From contig OY970300.1 of the NCBI GenBank assembly GCA_963716245.1, forward strand, positions 992,001 to 1,056,000: a DNA stretch of 64,000 nucleotides, given 5' to 3'. This document shows, piece by piece, positions 50,174-58,504 of the stretch. The position numbers were made by a program, and so were the translations under genes. Every line of letters starts with the position of its first letter. Position 1 is the stretch's first letter. The notes under the pieces were generated by a model. The model was not told the DNA's origin, did no database searches, and saw nothing but the letters and a program-made list of their open reading frames with translations. Origin of the DNA: VRUE01 sp963716245. Lineage in GTDB: Bacteria; Actinomycetota; Thermoleophilia; Solirubrobacterales; 70-9.

Positions 50174-50671
50174 ATGCACGCAATGCGCCGAATCGAAGAG
50201 ATCAAGAGCACGCTTGAGGACGGCGAAGAGGGCGCCGCGGAGATCCGCGCCGCCGCTCGGGTGCTAGAGGCAGTCACCGACGTCGGCGAGGTCCTCGCTG
50301 CGGTGGCCGACCCCCAGTTCCCGAGTACGCTGATCGCCGCCGCCGATGGCTGCGCGCCCGATGTGGAGCGGGCTTGGCTCACCCTCGCCGCCGCCGGCGC
50401 ACGTCGGGCCCGCCAGGTCCTCGCCTGGCGGGCGAGCCAGCTTGTCGACTCCGGGCAGCTTGCCTCCCTCGCGATGAAGCGCCGTCGCGCTCGCGAGCGC
50501 GGCTTCGAGCGTCTCGCCGCCGCGGGCGAGCCGACCGCGTTGGCGGCCTGGGCGCTCCTCACCCGTCTGCGGGGAAGCGAGCTGCGGGCGATGGTCAGGG
50601 CCCGACCGGCTCTTGCTGCCGCCCACCGCCGCCGCGTCCCCGCCGGGGCGCTGCGCCCGGCGCTGGGCTAG
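50174..50671 (+). CDS. Hypothetical protein, second of a tandem paralogue pair
   Basis: 165 residues from ATG 50174. Blocks match the upstream protein in order: 'VGEVLAAVADPQF', 'VERAWLTLAAAGARRARQVLAWRASQLV' and 'LAAWALLTRLRGSELRAMVRARPALAAAHRR'. Identity is modest, so the duplication is old. Function unknown. Confidence 0.65.
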   Translation: MHAMRRIEEIKSTLEDGEEGAAEIRAAARVLEAVTDVGEVLAAVADPQFPSTLIAAADGCAPDVERAWLTLAAAGARRARQVLAWRASQLVDSGQLASLAMKRRRARERGFERLAAAGEPTALAAWALLTRLRGSELRAMVRARPALAAAHRRRVPAGALRPALG

Positions 50672-50698
50672 CGCCCAGTCCCCCATGACCGAAAGGAG

Positions 50699-50989
50699 GT
50701 GGTCGCGATCGCGCTGAAGATGATCGGCGAGGCCGCCCGCTTCTTCCTGACCCGCCACTGGGTCAGGACTCGCGTCGGGCCCTACGTCGTGACGACGACG
50801 GAGGTTCGCCCGAGCGCCTACGAAACCACTGTCACCTGGGGCGAAGAAGGCCCCGAGGTCGACCACTTTGGCTCGGGCCTCGCCTTCGAGCTCCGGGATG
50901 CCACCGCCAACCACGAGGCGATCTGCGAGCGGGTCGAAGCGGGCGTTGGGCTGATTCGCCTGCCCGCGCCGCACCCGCCCGCAGCCTGA
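50699..50989 (+). CDS. Hypothetical small protein, start uncertain
   Basis: About 90 residues: 'ALKMIGEAARFFLTRHWVRTRVGPYVVTTTEV' then a beta-rich 'YETTVTWGEEGPEVDHF'. GTG 50699 overlaps the GAAAGGAGG binding site. By the spacing seen in neighbours the start would be ATC 50708; ATG 50720 is the next standard one. Not recognised. Confidence 0.5.
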   Translation: MVAIALKMIGEAARFFLTRHWVRTRVGPYVVTTTEVRPSAYETTVTWGEEGPEVDHFGSGLAFELRDATANHEAICERVEAGVGLIRLPAPHPPAA

Positions 50990-51006
50990 GCCCACCCACC
51001 CGGCGC

Positions 51007-51029
51007 CGGGCAGTTATGGCCGGTGCCCG
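51007..51029 (+). promoter_or_regulatory. Leader hairpin
   Basis: CGGGCA (51007-51012) pairs with TGCCCG (51024-51029), followed by ACGAAAGGAG and ATG 51047. Confidence 0.35.
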
Positions 51030-51046
51030 CACGAAAGGAGCCCGCG

Positions 51047-51961
51047 ATGGGCTACACCACTTACTTCAGCGGCCAGATCGAGGTCGAGCCGCCGCTCAAT
51101 GAGGCCGAGCGCGAGTACCTACATCGCTTCTCCGGTAGCCGTCGGATGAAGCGCGAGCGCGGGCCCTACTTTGCCAATCCGGGCGATGACCAGGGGCAAG
51201 GCCCCGCCCCCGACATCATCGAGCACAGCCAGCCCCCAGAGGGGCAGCCAGACCTATGGTGCGGTTGGGCTCCGACTGAGGACGGAGCCCTCGAACACAC
51301 GCGCCAGAGCGCCTACGACGGGACGGCGTGGATGGTGTACATCATCGACCACTTCCTCAAGGACGGCTGCGTCGTGCAGAAGGCGCTCGAGAACGGCGAG
51401 CTGTCGGAGGCGATCGCCGCGCAGTTCGAGGGCTTCACCTTCAATCACGTCTGCAACGGCGAGGTCGAGGCCGACGGGGAGGAACCCGACGACTTCTACC
51501 TGATTGCCGTCAGCAGCAACGACGTCACCGAGCGCAGCGGGTACATCACCTACCCGCTGGGCCAGGGCCAGCTGGTGGACTCCGAGGCGCTCGATCGGCT
51601 GGCGGGCTTCCTTTACGCGAAGCCGCGACTCTTCCCCGGTGGGGCCGATACCTGCGCCGAGCTTGACGCCGTCCTCAAGCTGGCCGGGCGTGAGCCTGGC
51701 CAGGAAGGCCCGCAGCCGACCGCGATCTCGCTCAGCGCGCTCAACACGCTCGCGCTCACCGGGGCCGCGAACGATGTCCTGATCGAGTACCGCGACCGCC
51801 TCCAGAAGGCCGAGGATGCCGGGAGGCTCAAGGCCGAGGTCCGCGATGTCTGCTTCGACGTGCCGACCATGATCGCGGAGATCGTCAACCGGGCTATGGG
51901 GCGCGACCCCGCCCAGCTCCCCCGCACGGAGAAGCTCCTCGGGATCAATCGGAAGGAGTAG
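51047..51961 (+). CDS. Hypothetical protein of a phage/element-borne type
   Basis: 304 residues from ATG 51047 behind GAAAGGAGCCCGCG. It begins 'GYTTYFSGQIEVEPPLNEAE', then 'DLWCGWAPTEDGALEH' and 'WMVYIIDHFLKDGC', a pattern I associate with uncharacterised phage and mobile-element proteins that convert small input folds around 'LNEAE..YL'. The C-terminal third is helical ('NDVLIEYRDRLQKAEDAGRLK'). Function unknown. Confidence 0.6.
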   Translation: MGYTTYFSGQIEVEPPLNEAEREYLHRFSGSRRMKRERGPYFANPGDDQGQGPAPDIIEHSQPPEGQPDLWCGWAPTEDGALEHTRQSAYDGTAWMVYIIDHFLKDGCVVQKALENGELSEAIAAQFEGFTFNHVCNGEVEADGEEPDDFYLIAVSSNDVTERSGYITYPLGQGQLVDSEALDRLAGFLYAKPRLFPGGADTCAELDAVLKLAGREPGQEGPQPTAISLSALNTLALTGAANDVLIEYRDRLQKAEDAGRLKAEVRDVCFDVPTMIAEIVNRAMGRDPAQLPRTEKLLGINRKE

Positions 51962-52099
51962 CCGTCGCTATGTCACCGAGGAGGCCCACCTCCCCCGCGA
52001 CGGGATGCGCACTCACCACTCCCGAGCGCGGCGCCTGAGTGCCACCAACCACACCCGGCGGTGGCCGAGAGCCGCCGCAACTGACCGAGAGGAGGCCAG

Positions 52100-52369
52100 A
52101 TGGAAGTCCACGTGTTCGTCTTCGAGCACCGCCACGGGCGAGACATCAGAGCTCACGCCAGCGCCGAGGCCGCCTACGCCGCGGCGGCGAAGATCGCCCG
52201 CCGCGACTGGGCCGAAGCGCGCCAGTGCGACAAGACCCTGCCGTTGAGCCCGCCGGCCGAGGCCGTCGAGGCCGTCGAGATGTACTTCGCCGCCCAGGAG
52301 GGCGAGTTCTGCGAGATCGCCGGCTGCGAGGTCGAGGGCGCAAAGTCGGCCGCGGCGGAGGTGACCTGA
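52100..52369 (+). CDS. Hypothetical small protein
   Basis: 89 residues from ATG 52100 behind GAGAGGAGGCCAG. Compact alpha/beta: 'VHVFVFEHRHGRDIRAHASAEAAYAAAAKIARRDW'. The start ('VFVFEHRHG') recalls small phage proteins that display a strand followed by a helix. Not recognised. Confidence 0.55.
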   Translation: MEVHVFVFEHRHGRDIRAHASAEAAYAAAAKIARRDWAEARQCDKTLPLSPPAEAVEAVEMYFAAQEGEFCEIAGCEVEGAKSAAAEVT

Positions 52370-52371
52370 CG

Positions 52372-52812
52372 GTGCCCACCGACCTCTACACCCTGCGCTG
52401 CGAAGCCGAGCGCCTGGTGGGCGAAGACCGAGTTCCTACTGAGGAGCTCGAGCGGCTCTGCGGCGAGTATGGCGGTATCGGGCCCGCCAGCCCGCCGTCT
52501 CGCAGGCCGTGGCTGCGCCATCGCGCCGCCATGATCCTCGCCGTCGTGGTGCGCCGGCTCGCGCACCGGCCCTGCGTCGAGGTCCCCGCGGCGCTCCGCC
52601 TCGACGGTGCCGAAGCGATCGAAACGCTCTTCAACGCGGCCTACGACTCAGAGCTGGCGATGCTCGACGAGCTCGTCGAGCGCGCTGGCCTGGGGTGGAA
52701 GTGCCGCGCCGAGGTGGCGCGCTTCCCTTGCCACTACATGAACGTCGGCACCGCCAGCTGCGGGGGCTGCGGCGCCGACGAGGAGGAAGGAAAGGAGGAA
52801 CCAGATGGATGA
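52372..52812 (+). CDS. Hypothetical protein with C-terminal cysteine cluster
   Basis: 146 residues from GTG 52372, two bases after the previous stop. Helical body ('RHRAAMILAVVVRRLAHRP', 'AIETLFNAAYDSELAMLDELVE') and a C-terminal 'FPCHYMNVGTASCGGCGADEE' that could bind zinc. It overlaps the next gene by 8 nt. Not recognised. Confidence 0.55.
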   Translation: MPTDLYTLRCEAERLVGEDRVPTEELERLCGEYGGIGPASPPSRRPWLRHRAAMILAVVVRRLAHRPCVEVPAALRLDGAEAIETLFNAAYDSELAMLDELVERAGLGWKCRAEVARFPCHYMNVGTASCGGCGADEEEGKEEPDG

Positions 52813-53173
52813 GTTCACGTTGAGCGCCTTCGCGCTCTTCCCCGACGGCAAAAGCGGTGATGCCTTCGCCGAGGTCGCCGCGCCCTCGTTGGTGGCCTGC
52901 TTCGCCGAGATGGCGGGCGAGGTCGCCGACTGGCTGCCGGTGGCCCTCGCACGCGGCGAGGCCGAGCCGCCCCGGGCGATCGAGCTGACGCTCGAGTGGA
53001 GCGGCGCTCCAGCTGCCGAGCCGGCGCCCGAGCGGCCCGCGGTCCCGAGCGATCCCGCCCGCTGTCGCCCCAGCGCCCCGCCACGCACCCTGCACTGCGC
53101 GGCGCGCCGGCGGCTCGGCTGCGCTCGCGTCGGTCTCGCGGTCGGCGCCGCGCTTCGCGGGGCGAGCGTCTGA
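52805..53173 (+). CDS. Hypothetical protein
   Basis: 122 residues from ATG 52805 behind GGAAAGGAGGAACCAG. First 70 residues are plausible coding ('FTLSAFALFPDGKSGDAFAEVAAPSLVACFAEMAGEVADWL'); the last 50 are Arg/Ala/Pro-rich and low in complexity. Not recognised. Confidence 0.5.
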   Translation: MDEFTLSAFALFPDGKSGDAFAEVAAPSLVACFAEMAGEVADWLPVALARGEAEPPRAIELTLEWSGAPAAEPAPERPAVPSDPARCRPSAPPRTLHCAARRRLGCARVGLAVGAALRGASV

Positions 53174-53234
53174 TGGGCGCCGCCGCGCGCCGGGATCTCA
53201 CCCGGGCTGCCTTCTCGGTGCCCGAGGGGCGCGA

Positions 53235-53642
53235 GTGGGGGTGGCCGAGTACTCCGCCGGGGTCTTCTTCGCCGCGTCGGGCACCCACAGGGTCGGCCCA
53301 TTTCCGGCCGAAGCCGCCCACCGCGAGGCCGCCCGCCAGAACGAATACGAGCTTTTGATCGCGCTGGTGGAGGCGATGCTCGAGACAGAGGGCAAGCCCG
53401 AGCTGGCCCGGCTGGTCGCCGAGCCGCGCTTCGCCGGCGCCCATGACCCGCGCCTCGCCGCGGCAATCGCCGTCCTGCACGAGCGCGGCGAATACGACGA
53501 GTGCGCGGAGACCGAGTGCGGGCCGGTCGTTCTCGTCGGCCGCTTCCTGGCTCTGTTCGAGCAGGGCGGAGTCGTCGTCCGCGAATACGACTCGTCGGGC
53601 GACGCCGAGCACAACTTCGAAGTCCTCAGTGAAGAGGGCTGA
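53235..53642 (+). CDS. Hypothetical protein
   Basis: 135 residues from GTG 53235 (GTG 53241 also in frame). 'EYSAGVFFAASGTHRVGPF' then helices 'ARQNEYELLIALVEAMLET' and 'GPVVLVGRFLALFEQGGVVVREY'. No ribosome binding site is obvious. Not recognised. Confidence 0.45.
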   Translation: MGVAEYSAGVFFAASGTHRVGPFPAEAAHREAARQNEYELLIALVEAMLETEGKPELARLVAEPRFAGAHDPRLAAAIAVLHERGEYDECAETECGPVVLVGRFLALFEQGGVVVREYDSSGDAEHNFEVLSEEG

Positions 53643-53678
53643 GGGGGGGCGAAGCCGGCGCTTCGCCTGCAGCACATC

Positions 53679-53695
53679 GGGCCCGCAATGGGCCC
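53679..53695 (+). promoter_or_regulatory. Leader hairpin before the helicase gene
   Basis: GGGCCC (53679-53684) and GGGCCC (53690-53695) flank GCAAT and can pair with each other. GAAAGGAGG and ATG 53720 follow. Confidence 0.35.
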
Positions 53696-53719
53696 GCAGC
53701 CACACCGAAAGGAGGTGAG

Positions 53720-55651
53720 ATGGCTCAAGCAACTGAGGCGCCCCCGCTCGAGGGGGCAATCGAAGAGGCACCTGCTCCCGCGGAGGAGCGCAGCCTGGAC
53801 CCCGACCAGGGCGTTGCGGTCCACGCTTCGTTGGAGCGCCCGCTCTTGGTTCTCGCCGGCCCGGGCGCTGGCAAGACCCGCGTCCTGACCCAGAGGATCA
53901 TCCACCTGGTCAGAGGCGGCTCCATCGCCCCGGCCCAGGTGGTCGCGATCACCTTCACCAACGCTGCCGCGACCGAGATGTCCGAGCGGGTCGAGGCCGA
54001 GCTGCCTTCCGAACAGGCGGGGGTGAGGATCTCGACGATCCACGCGCTCGCCGCCCAGGTGGTGCGCGGCCATCCCGAGGTCGTCGGCCTCGATCCCCAG
54101 TTCTCGATCTTCGACTCCGACGACCAGCTGCAGCTGGCGCGCTCGGCGGTCGAGCGGGCCGAGCCCGGCGTCGATGCCCACGAGCTGGTGCGCCGAATCG
54201 GCACCGCCAAGGCCAACCTCGAGGACTCCGCGTTGTGGGTGGTGCGCGGCGAGACGGAGCTGGCCCGGGCCTTCGACATCTACGAGGCCGACCTGCGCGC
54301 CGCCAACGCGCTGGACTTCGAGGGCCTGGTGCGGGCCGCGGCGATCGTCCTCTCCGACGAGCGCCACGCCGCACCCTGGCGGGCGGGGGTCAAAGCCCTC
54401 CTCGTCGATGAGTTCCACGACGTCTCCGAGGCCCAGTTCGCGATGATCCGCCTACTGGCGTCAAGCGGCGCGGGGCTGACGGTCGTCGCGGACGACGATC
54501 AGATCGTCTACGCCTTTCGCGGCGCCGACCCCGAGTTCACGGTCGACTTCGAGCGCTACTTCCCGAGCGCCGCCGCTGTGGTCCTGCGGCGCAACTACCG
54601 CTCCCACAGCGGCATCGTCGACTCCGCTCTGCGGCTGATCGCCCACAACGAGCAGCGCCGTCCCAAGGCCCTCGAAGCCGCCGACGGTGCCGGGCCCGAC
54701 CCGATCTATGAGCACTACGACTCAGAGGAGGAGGAGGCCGAGGCGATTGCCGCTTGGGCTCAGAGCCACATCGAGTCCGGTGTCGCGCCTGGGCAGCTCG
54801 GAGTGCTGGTGCGGATGCGGGGCCTGCGGGTCCGCCAGGACCTGGAGATAGCCCTCGCCACCCGCGGCATCCCGTACACCACCCTCGGGGAACGGGCGCT
54901 GTGGGCGCGCTCTGAGGTCCGCGACGCGCTCGCCTGGCTGACGCTGACCGTCAACCCGGCCAACTCGGCCGCCTTTGCCCGCGCCCTGGAATCGCGTCCG
55001 GGCCTCGGACCGGCGACGGCGCGCACGCTGACCGAGGTAGCCAAGTCCCGCGGGCTCGGCTACGAGCAGGTCTGCATGGTGCCCTGGGAGGCGGGCATCG
55101 GTGAGAGCCGCGGCAAGGCCGCGATCTCCTTCGGCGAGTCGATGGAGCAGATCCGCGAGATCGCCCGCAGCGGGCGGCGCGAGTTCAAGATGCTGGTCGG
55201 CGACATCGTCGTCATTTCCGGCATCCCCGATCGGCTGCGCCGCCGCGGGCGGGCGGGTGCCGGGCAGCTCGGCAGCGTCCGCGAGCTCTACCGCGCGGCG
55301 CGCTCCTACCAGCAGCAGTGCATGGTCGAGGGCCGCCGCCCGGCGCTGGCGGAGTTCCTGCAGGAGCTGACGTTGTATTCGACGGATACCCGGCGCACCG
55401 CCTCCTCGCTGGCGCTCGGCACCGTGCACGCGGTCAAGGGTCTGGAGTTCGCCCACGTCTGGGTCGCCGGCCTCGACGAGGGGGTGATGCCCTCAACCCG
55501 CGCCCTGCAGGAGGGCCGCACCGAAGAGGAGCGCCGCCTCGCCTACGTGGCGCTGACCCGTGCGCGGGAGAGCCTCGTGATGTCGAGCTGCGCGCGGCGC
55601 TGGGGCAAGCAGGTGAAGACCTCGCGCTTCGTCATCGAGGCCGGCCTGTAG
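53720..55651 (+). CDS. UvrD/PcrA-type superfamily 1 DNA helicase
   Basis: 643 residues from ATG 53720 behind GAAAGGAGGTGAG. Motifs in order: Q-like 'LDPDQGVAV', Walker A 'GPGAGKT' (about residues 47-53), Ia 'ITFTNAAATEM', DExx box as 'VDEFHD' (about 229), III 'DDDQIVYAFRGAD', IV 'LRRNYRS', V 'TVHAVKGLEF' (about 567) and VI 'VALTRARE'. It unwinds DNA 3' to 5' using ATP. The box reads DEFH rather than the usual DEYQ. With the RecT-like and Cas4-like genes nearby it forms an element-borne recombination set. Confidence 0.9.
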   Translation: MAQATEAPPLEGAIEEAPAPAEERSLDPDQGVAVHASLERPLLVLAGPGAGKTRVLTQRIIHLVRGGSIAPAQVVAITFTNAAATEMSERVEAELPSEQAGVRISTIHALAAQVVRGHPEVVGLDPQFSIFDSDDQLQLARSAVERAEPGVDAHELVRRIGTAKANLEDSALWVVRGETELARAFDIYEADLRAANALDFEGLVRAAAIVLSDERHAAPWRAGVKALLVDEFHDVSEAQFAMIRLLASSGAGLTVVADDDQIVYAFRGADPEFTVDFERYFPSAAAVVLRRNYRSHSGIVDSALRLIAHNEQRRPKALEAADGAGPDPIYEHYDSEEEEAEAIAAWAQSHIESGVAPGQLGVLVRMRGLRVRQDLEIALATRGIPYTTLGERALWARSEVRDALAWLTLTVNPANSAAFARALESRPGLGPATARTLTEVAKSRGLGYEQVCMVPWEAGIGESRGKAAISFGESMEQIREIARSGRREFKMLVGDIVVISGIPDRLRRRGRAGAGQLGSVRELYRAARSYQQQCMVEGRRPALAEFLQELTLYSTDTRRTASSLALGTVHAVKGLEFAHVWVAGLDEGVMPSTRALQEGRTEEERRLAYVALTRARESLVMSSCARRWGKQVKTSRFVIEAGL

Positions 55652-55688
55652 CGCCCGGGCCCCGAGCGGGCCCGCCCACACTGAGCAC

Positions 55689-55709
55689 GGCGCCGGTCAG
55701 ACCGGCGCC
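55689..55709 (+). promoter_or_regulatory. Strong hairpin between helicase and RecT-like genes
   Basis: GGCGCCGGT pairs with ACCGGCGCC around a CAG loop: nine perfect GC-rich pairs with no U run. Another GGGCCC pair lies just upstream. ATG 55761 follows 51 bp later. Confidence 0.5.
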
Positions 55710-55760
55710 GCCGATCCACGGCGCCCGCGCTTGCCGCGGCGTGTCGGGGAAGGAGATTCG

Positions 55761-56987
55761 ATGAGTGCTACCACAGAGGCCCCCTCGCGAAACGGAGACG
55801 GCGCCAAGCACGACGTCCTCCGCTACCGCGAGGCGGTCAAGGCGAAGATGAAGAAGTACGAGGTCGGCCCGGGGGGCGTCTCAGAGCGCGTCACGCCCGA
55901 AGAGAAGGAGGTCGACCAGTTCCTGCTCGAATGCCGGATCTACGATCTCGAGCCCCTGGCCGGCCAGATTTACGCCGTCTGGGAGAACGGTGTGATGCGC
56001 GCCGTTGCGACGATCGACGGCATGCGTCTCTTGGCCGAGCGCACCGAGCTCTACGACGGCCAGAGCGACCCCGAATGGTGCGATGCCGAGGGCAACTGGA
56101 CCGACTATTGGGCGGGTGAGGACACGCCGATCGCCGCCCGGGTCCGCGTCCACCGCAAGGGGACCAAGGTGCCGACCACCGGCACCGCCAACTGGCACGA
56201 CTTCGCCCCCCAGGGCGATGCCGGCGCCGACTCGCTGTGGAACAAGGTGGGCGGGAAGCCCGCCCACATGCTGAGCATCCGCGCCGAGGCCCTCGCCCTG
56301 CGCAAGGCGTTCCCCTCTCAGCTCTCCGGCCTCTACACCGCCGAGGAGCTGGGGATCTCGCTGGCCGCGATCGGCGGTGGCGAGGAGAACGGCGGCTCCG
56401 CTGCGGCCGCGGTCGACGTGCCGGCCGCCCCCGGCGTCCCGCCGGCGCCGAGCACCCCGCCGCCGGCCGCGCCGACGCCTCCGCCCGTGGCGCCCGAAGG
56501 CCCAGGCGCGGAGGCCCCGTCGGTGATCGTCGACGCCGCCGAGGGACAGCCGAGCGGCGCCCCGGCGCGTCCGGCCGCCAAGCGCACCCTGGCCGAGGCG
56601 CTCGTTAGCGGCGAGTACGAGCGGCTGCGCGGTGAGCTGACCGAGGCGCTCTTCGACCAGATGCCCGACCGGCTCACCGACGAGCAGTCCGCGGAGCTGG
56701 CCACCACCCTTGCCGAAGCCGAGGGGGCCGGGATCACGGCGGTCGAGCTCGAGCGCCGCTGCAAGGTCGCCCTGAAAGAGGGCAAAGGCAACGTTGAGGC
56801 CCGCTCGCGGGAGCTCTTGGAGTGGATCTCCGAGCGCCTCCAGAAAGCCGAAGCCGAGGCGGAGGCCGCGGCCGAGCGCGCCGCGGTGCTGCCCGAGGCC
56901 GCCACGGCCGAGGCGTCGGGCGCGGAGGAGCCCAGCGAGGTGCCCTCGCTGCTCGACGCCGACCCGGGGCCCGAAGAGGCCCATTGA
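55761..56987 (+). CDS. RecT/Bet-type single-strand annealing protein
   Basis: 408 residues from ATG 55761 behind AAGGAGATTCG. Residues about 20-205 match the Bet/RecT recombinase family: 'VTPEEKEVDQFLLECRIYDLEPLAGQIYAV', 'ATIDGMRLLAERTELYDGQ', 'WNKVGGKPAHMLSIRAEALALRKAFP'. A Pro/Ala linker (about 215-275) and an acidic helical C-terminal region ('TLAEALVSGEYERLRGELTEALF') follow, the latter perhaps for partner binding. It anneals complementary single strands, usually paired with an exonuclease. Confidence 0.85.
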   Translation: MSATTEAPSRNGDGAKHDVLRYREAVKAKMKKYEVGPGGVSERVTPEEKEVDQFLLECRIYDLEPLAGQIYAVWENGVMRAVATIDGMRLLAERTELYDGQSDPEWCDAEGNWTDYWAGEDTPIAARVRVHRKGTKVPTTGTANWHDFAPQGDAGADSLWNKVGGKPAHMLSIRAEALALRKAFPSQLSGLYTAEELGISLAAIGGGEENGGSAAAAVDVPAAPGVPPAPSTPPPAAPTPPPVAPEGPGAEAPSVIVDAAEGQPSGAPARPAAKRTLAEALVSGEYERLRGELTEALFDQMPDRLTDEQSAELATTLAEAEGAGITAVELERRCKVALKEGKGNVEARSRELLEWISERLQKAEAEAEAAAERAAVLPEAATAEASGAEEPSEVPSLLDADPGPEEAH

Positions 56988-57029
56988 GAGCCCGTCCGGC
57001 CCGCGCCGGCGGATCGGGCGACCCCGGCG

Positions 57030-57230
57030 CTAGTCGAGGCTGATCGGGTCGAGGCCGTCCGGGGGGCCGTCTACCTCGAAGGGCACGATCTCCCAGAAGA
57101 AGACCGAGTCATCTCCACCCGGCAGGCGGCGGCTCGCCGCCTCGTCGCGGGCCTTCTGCTCGGTCGAGTAGACGCCCTCCACCGTGCCGCCCTCGTTGGC
57201 CTCGTTTTGGGTGAGGACGTAGACGATCAC
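57030..57230 (-). CDS. Small hypothetical protein on the opposite strand
   Basis: 66 residues from GTG 57230. 'IVYVLTQNEANEGGTVEGVYSTEQKARDEAASRRL' resembles the small phage proteins that read 'VYV(V/L)T...G.VYSTxEKA' (DUF7336-like). It is the only minus-strand gene in the accessory array, divergent from 57307 across a 9-bp hairpin. The ribosome binding site is weak. Confidence 0.55.
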   Translation of the reverse strand: MIVYVLTQNEANEGGTVEGVYSTEQKARDEAASRRLPGGDDSVFFWEIVPFEVDGPPDGLDPISLD

Positions 57231-57250
57231 GCCGCCAAACCGTACTCGCT

Positions 57251-57276
57251 GCCCTGAGCTGTACCTCGCTCAGGGC
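57251..57276. promoter_or_regulatory. Hairpin in a divergent intergenic region
   Basis: GCCCTGAGC (57251-57259) pairs with GCTCAGGGC (57268-57276) around an 8-base loop. Being between divergent genes, it is more likely an operator or a 5' leader structure than a terminator. Confidence 0.45.
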
Positions 57277-57306
57277 TGCTCTGCACCACCTACCAAGGAG
57301 GGAAAG

Positions 57307-57810
57307 ATGAAGAGACCGCTTGCGCGGAGGGTCGCACCCGTGCCTTTCGCGCTTGACCGCGAGCGCTTCGCGGACGCCACCCGCGAGGAGTTCGGCGAGC
57401 TCGAAGGGATCGACGTCGACTGCGATGACGGCATCGGCGCTGCCCTCTCACATCGCTTCCACGACGCCCTCGACGCCGGGGCCATCGCCGGCCCGCCTGG
57501 GGTCGAGGTGATCGTCTACGCGCTGGAGGACTCCGTGATCGTCGCCGTCCGCGATGAGCAGCTGCCGTTCGAGTTGCCGGTGGCGTTGCGCCAGCTCGCC
57601 ACCTACTCCTTCGAGACCAAGTACGTCGTCAACTTCGACGACCGCAGCTTCGACGAGGCTTGCGCGGCGATCGAGGAGCTCTTGCAGCGGGCCAGCGCCT
57701 TGCTGCCGAGCTTCGAAGCGCTGCGTCGGGGCGAGCGGGGGCTCGGCCACGACGGCCGCCGCCGCCGGTTCGTCCGGCTGCGGCGCCTCGCCGCGGCCGC
57801 CGCGCGGTGA
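57307..57810 (+). CDS. Hypothetical protein
   Basis: 167 residues from ATG 57307 behind AAGGAGGGAAAG. Acidic N-terminal half ('ATREEFGELEGIDVDCDDGIGAALSHRFHDAL'), a strand 'EVIVYALEDSVIVAV' and a helical 'SFDEACAAIEELLQRASALLPSFEAL' ending Arg-rich. Not recognised. Stop overlaps the next start (GTGA). Confidence 0.55.
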   Translation: MKRPLARRVAPVPFALDRERFADATREEFGELEGIDVDCDDGIGAALSHRFHDALDAGAIAGPPGVEVIVYALEDSVIVAVRDEQLPFELPVALRQLATYSFETKYVVNFDDRSFDEACAAIEELLQRASALLPSFEALRRGERGLGHDGRRRRFVRLRRLAAAAAR

Positions 57811-58046
57811 GCATCGAGGAGGCCTATCGGCGCGTGCGCGCAACGGGTTGCGTCTACGGCAGCCCGGAGGAGCTGAGAGCCCAACTCGCTGACATCGCTG
57901 CATACCTCGGCACCAAGGACCCCATCGAGCTCGGCGCTGCACTACTGCTCGAGCAGGCGGGCTGCGAGCGCTCCCAGCTGCAGCTGCAGCTGGAGGGCCC
58001 GGGTGGCGGAGAGGTCGACGCGTTCGTGCTTGGAGATGAGACCTGA
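57807..58046 (+). CDS. Hypothetical small protein
   Basis: 79 residues from GTG 57807. 'SIEEAYRRVRATGCVYGSPEELRAQLADIAAYLG' helical start, then 'GAALLLEQAGCERSQLQLQLEGPG'. Not recognised. Confidence 0.5.
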   Translation: MSIEEAYRRVRATGCVYGSPEELRAQLADIAAYLGTKDPIELGAALLLEQAGCERSQLQLQLEGPGGGEVDAFVLGDET

Positions 58047-58054
58047 AAGGAGAT

Positions 58055-58402
58055 ATGGCCGCAAAGCACATCCCAGTTGTGACAGAGACAGAGACCAGTC
58101 ACGAGACCAGCAATGGCAAGGCGGTGAAGGGAGGTGACTTCCGCCGCTGCGATCGCAGCGAGCGCGTGATCTCGGGCTACGTCGCAGAGCTCGTTCATGG
58201 CGCTCGTCGGGCGCGAGTCCGAGATGCAGAGCACACAGAACCGGAGGCCCGCCACTTGGTCGAAGTGACCACAGAGGGCTTTCAGGTTCTCGACACCAAG
58301 ACCGAGACCCTGCGCGCCGACGTCTGGAGCTCGCGGGCAGAGGCTGAGGCGGTTTGCGACGAGCTAAACCGCCCCACCGCCGCTTCGGCCTGCGCCGCCT
58401 GA
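58055..58402 (+). CDS. Hypothetical protein
   Basis: 115 residues from ATG 58055 behind GAAAGGAGAT. 'SGYVAELVHGARRARVRDAEHTEPEARHLVEVTTEGFQVLDTKTETLRADVW' suggests a small beta-rich fold with a closing helix ('SRAEAEAVCDELNR'). Not recognised. Confidence 0.55.
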   Translation: MAAKHIPVVTETETSHETSNGKAVKGGDFRRCDRSERVISGYVAELVHGARRARVRDAEHTEPEARHLVEVTTEGFQVLDTKTETLRADVWSSRAEAEAVCDELNRPTAASACAA

Positions 58403-58467
58403 ACACAGGCGCGGGCGCCATCGCTGACGCCGGCATCACGTCTTCGTGTGTCGCCGGCCTGCAACCC

Positions 58468-58486
58468 CGCGGGTGAACGACCCGCG
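58468..58486 (+). promoter_or_regulatory. Leader hairpin
   Basis: CGCGGGT (58468-58474) pairs with ACCCGCG (58480-58486) around GAACG, then AAGTCAAGGGAGG and ATG 58505. Confidence 0.4.
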
Positions 58487-58504
58487 AAGTCAAGGGAGGT
58501 TCAG

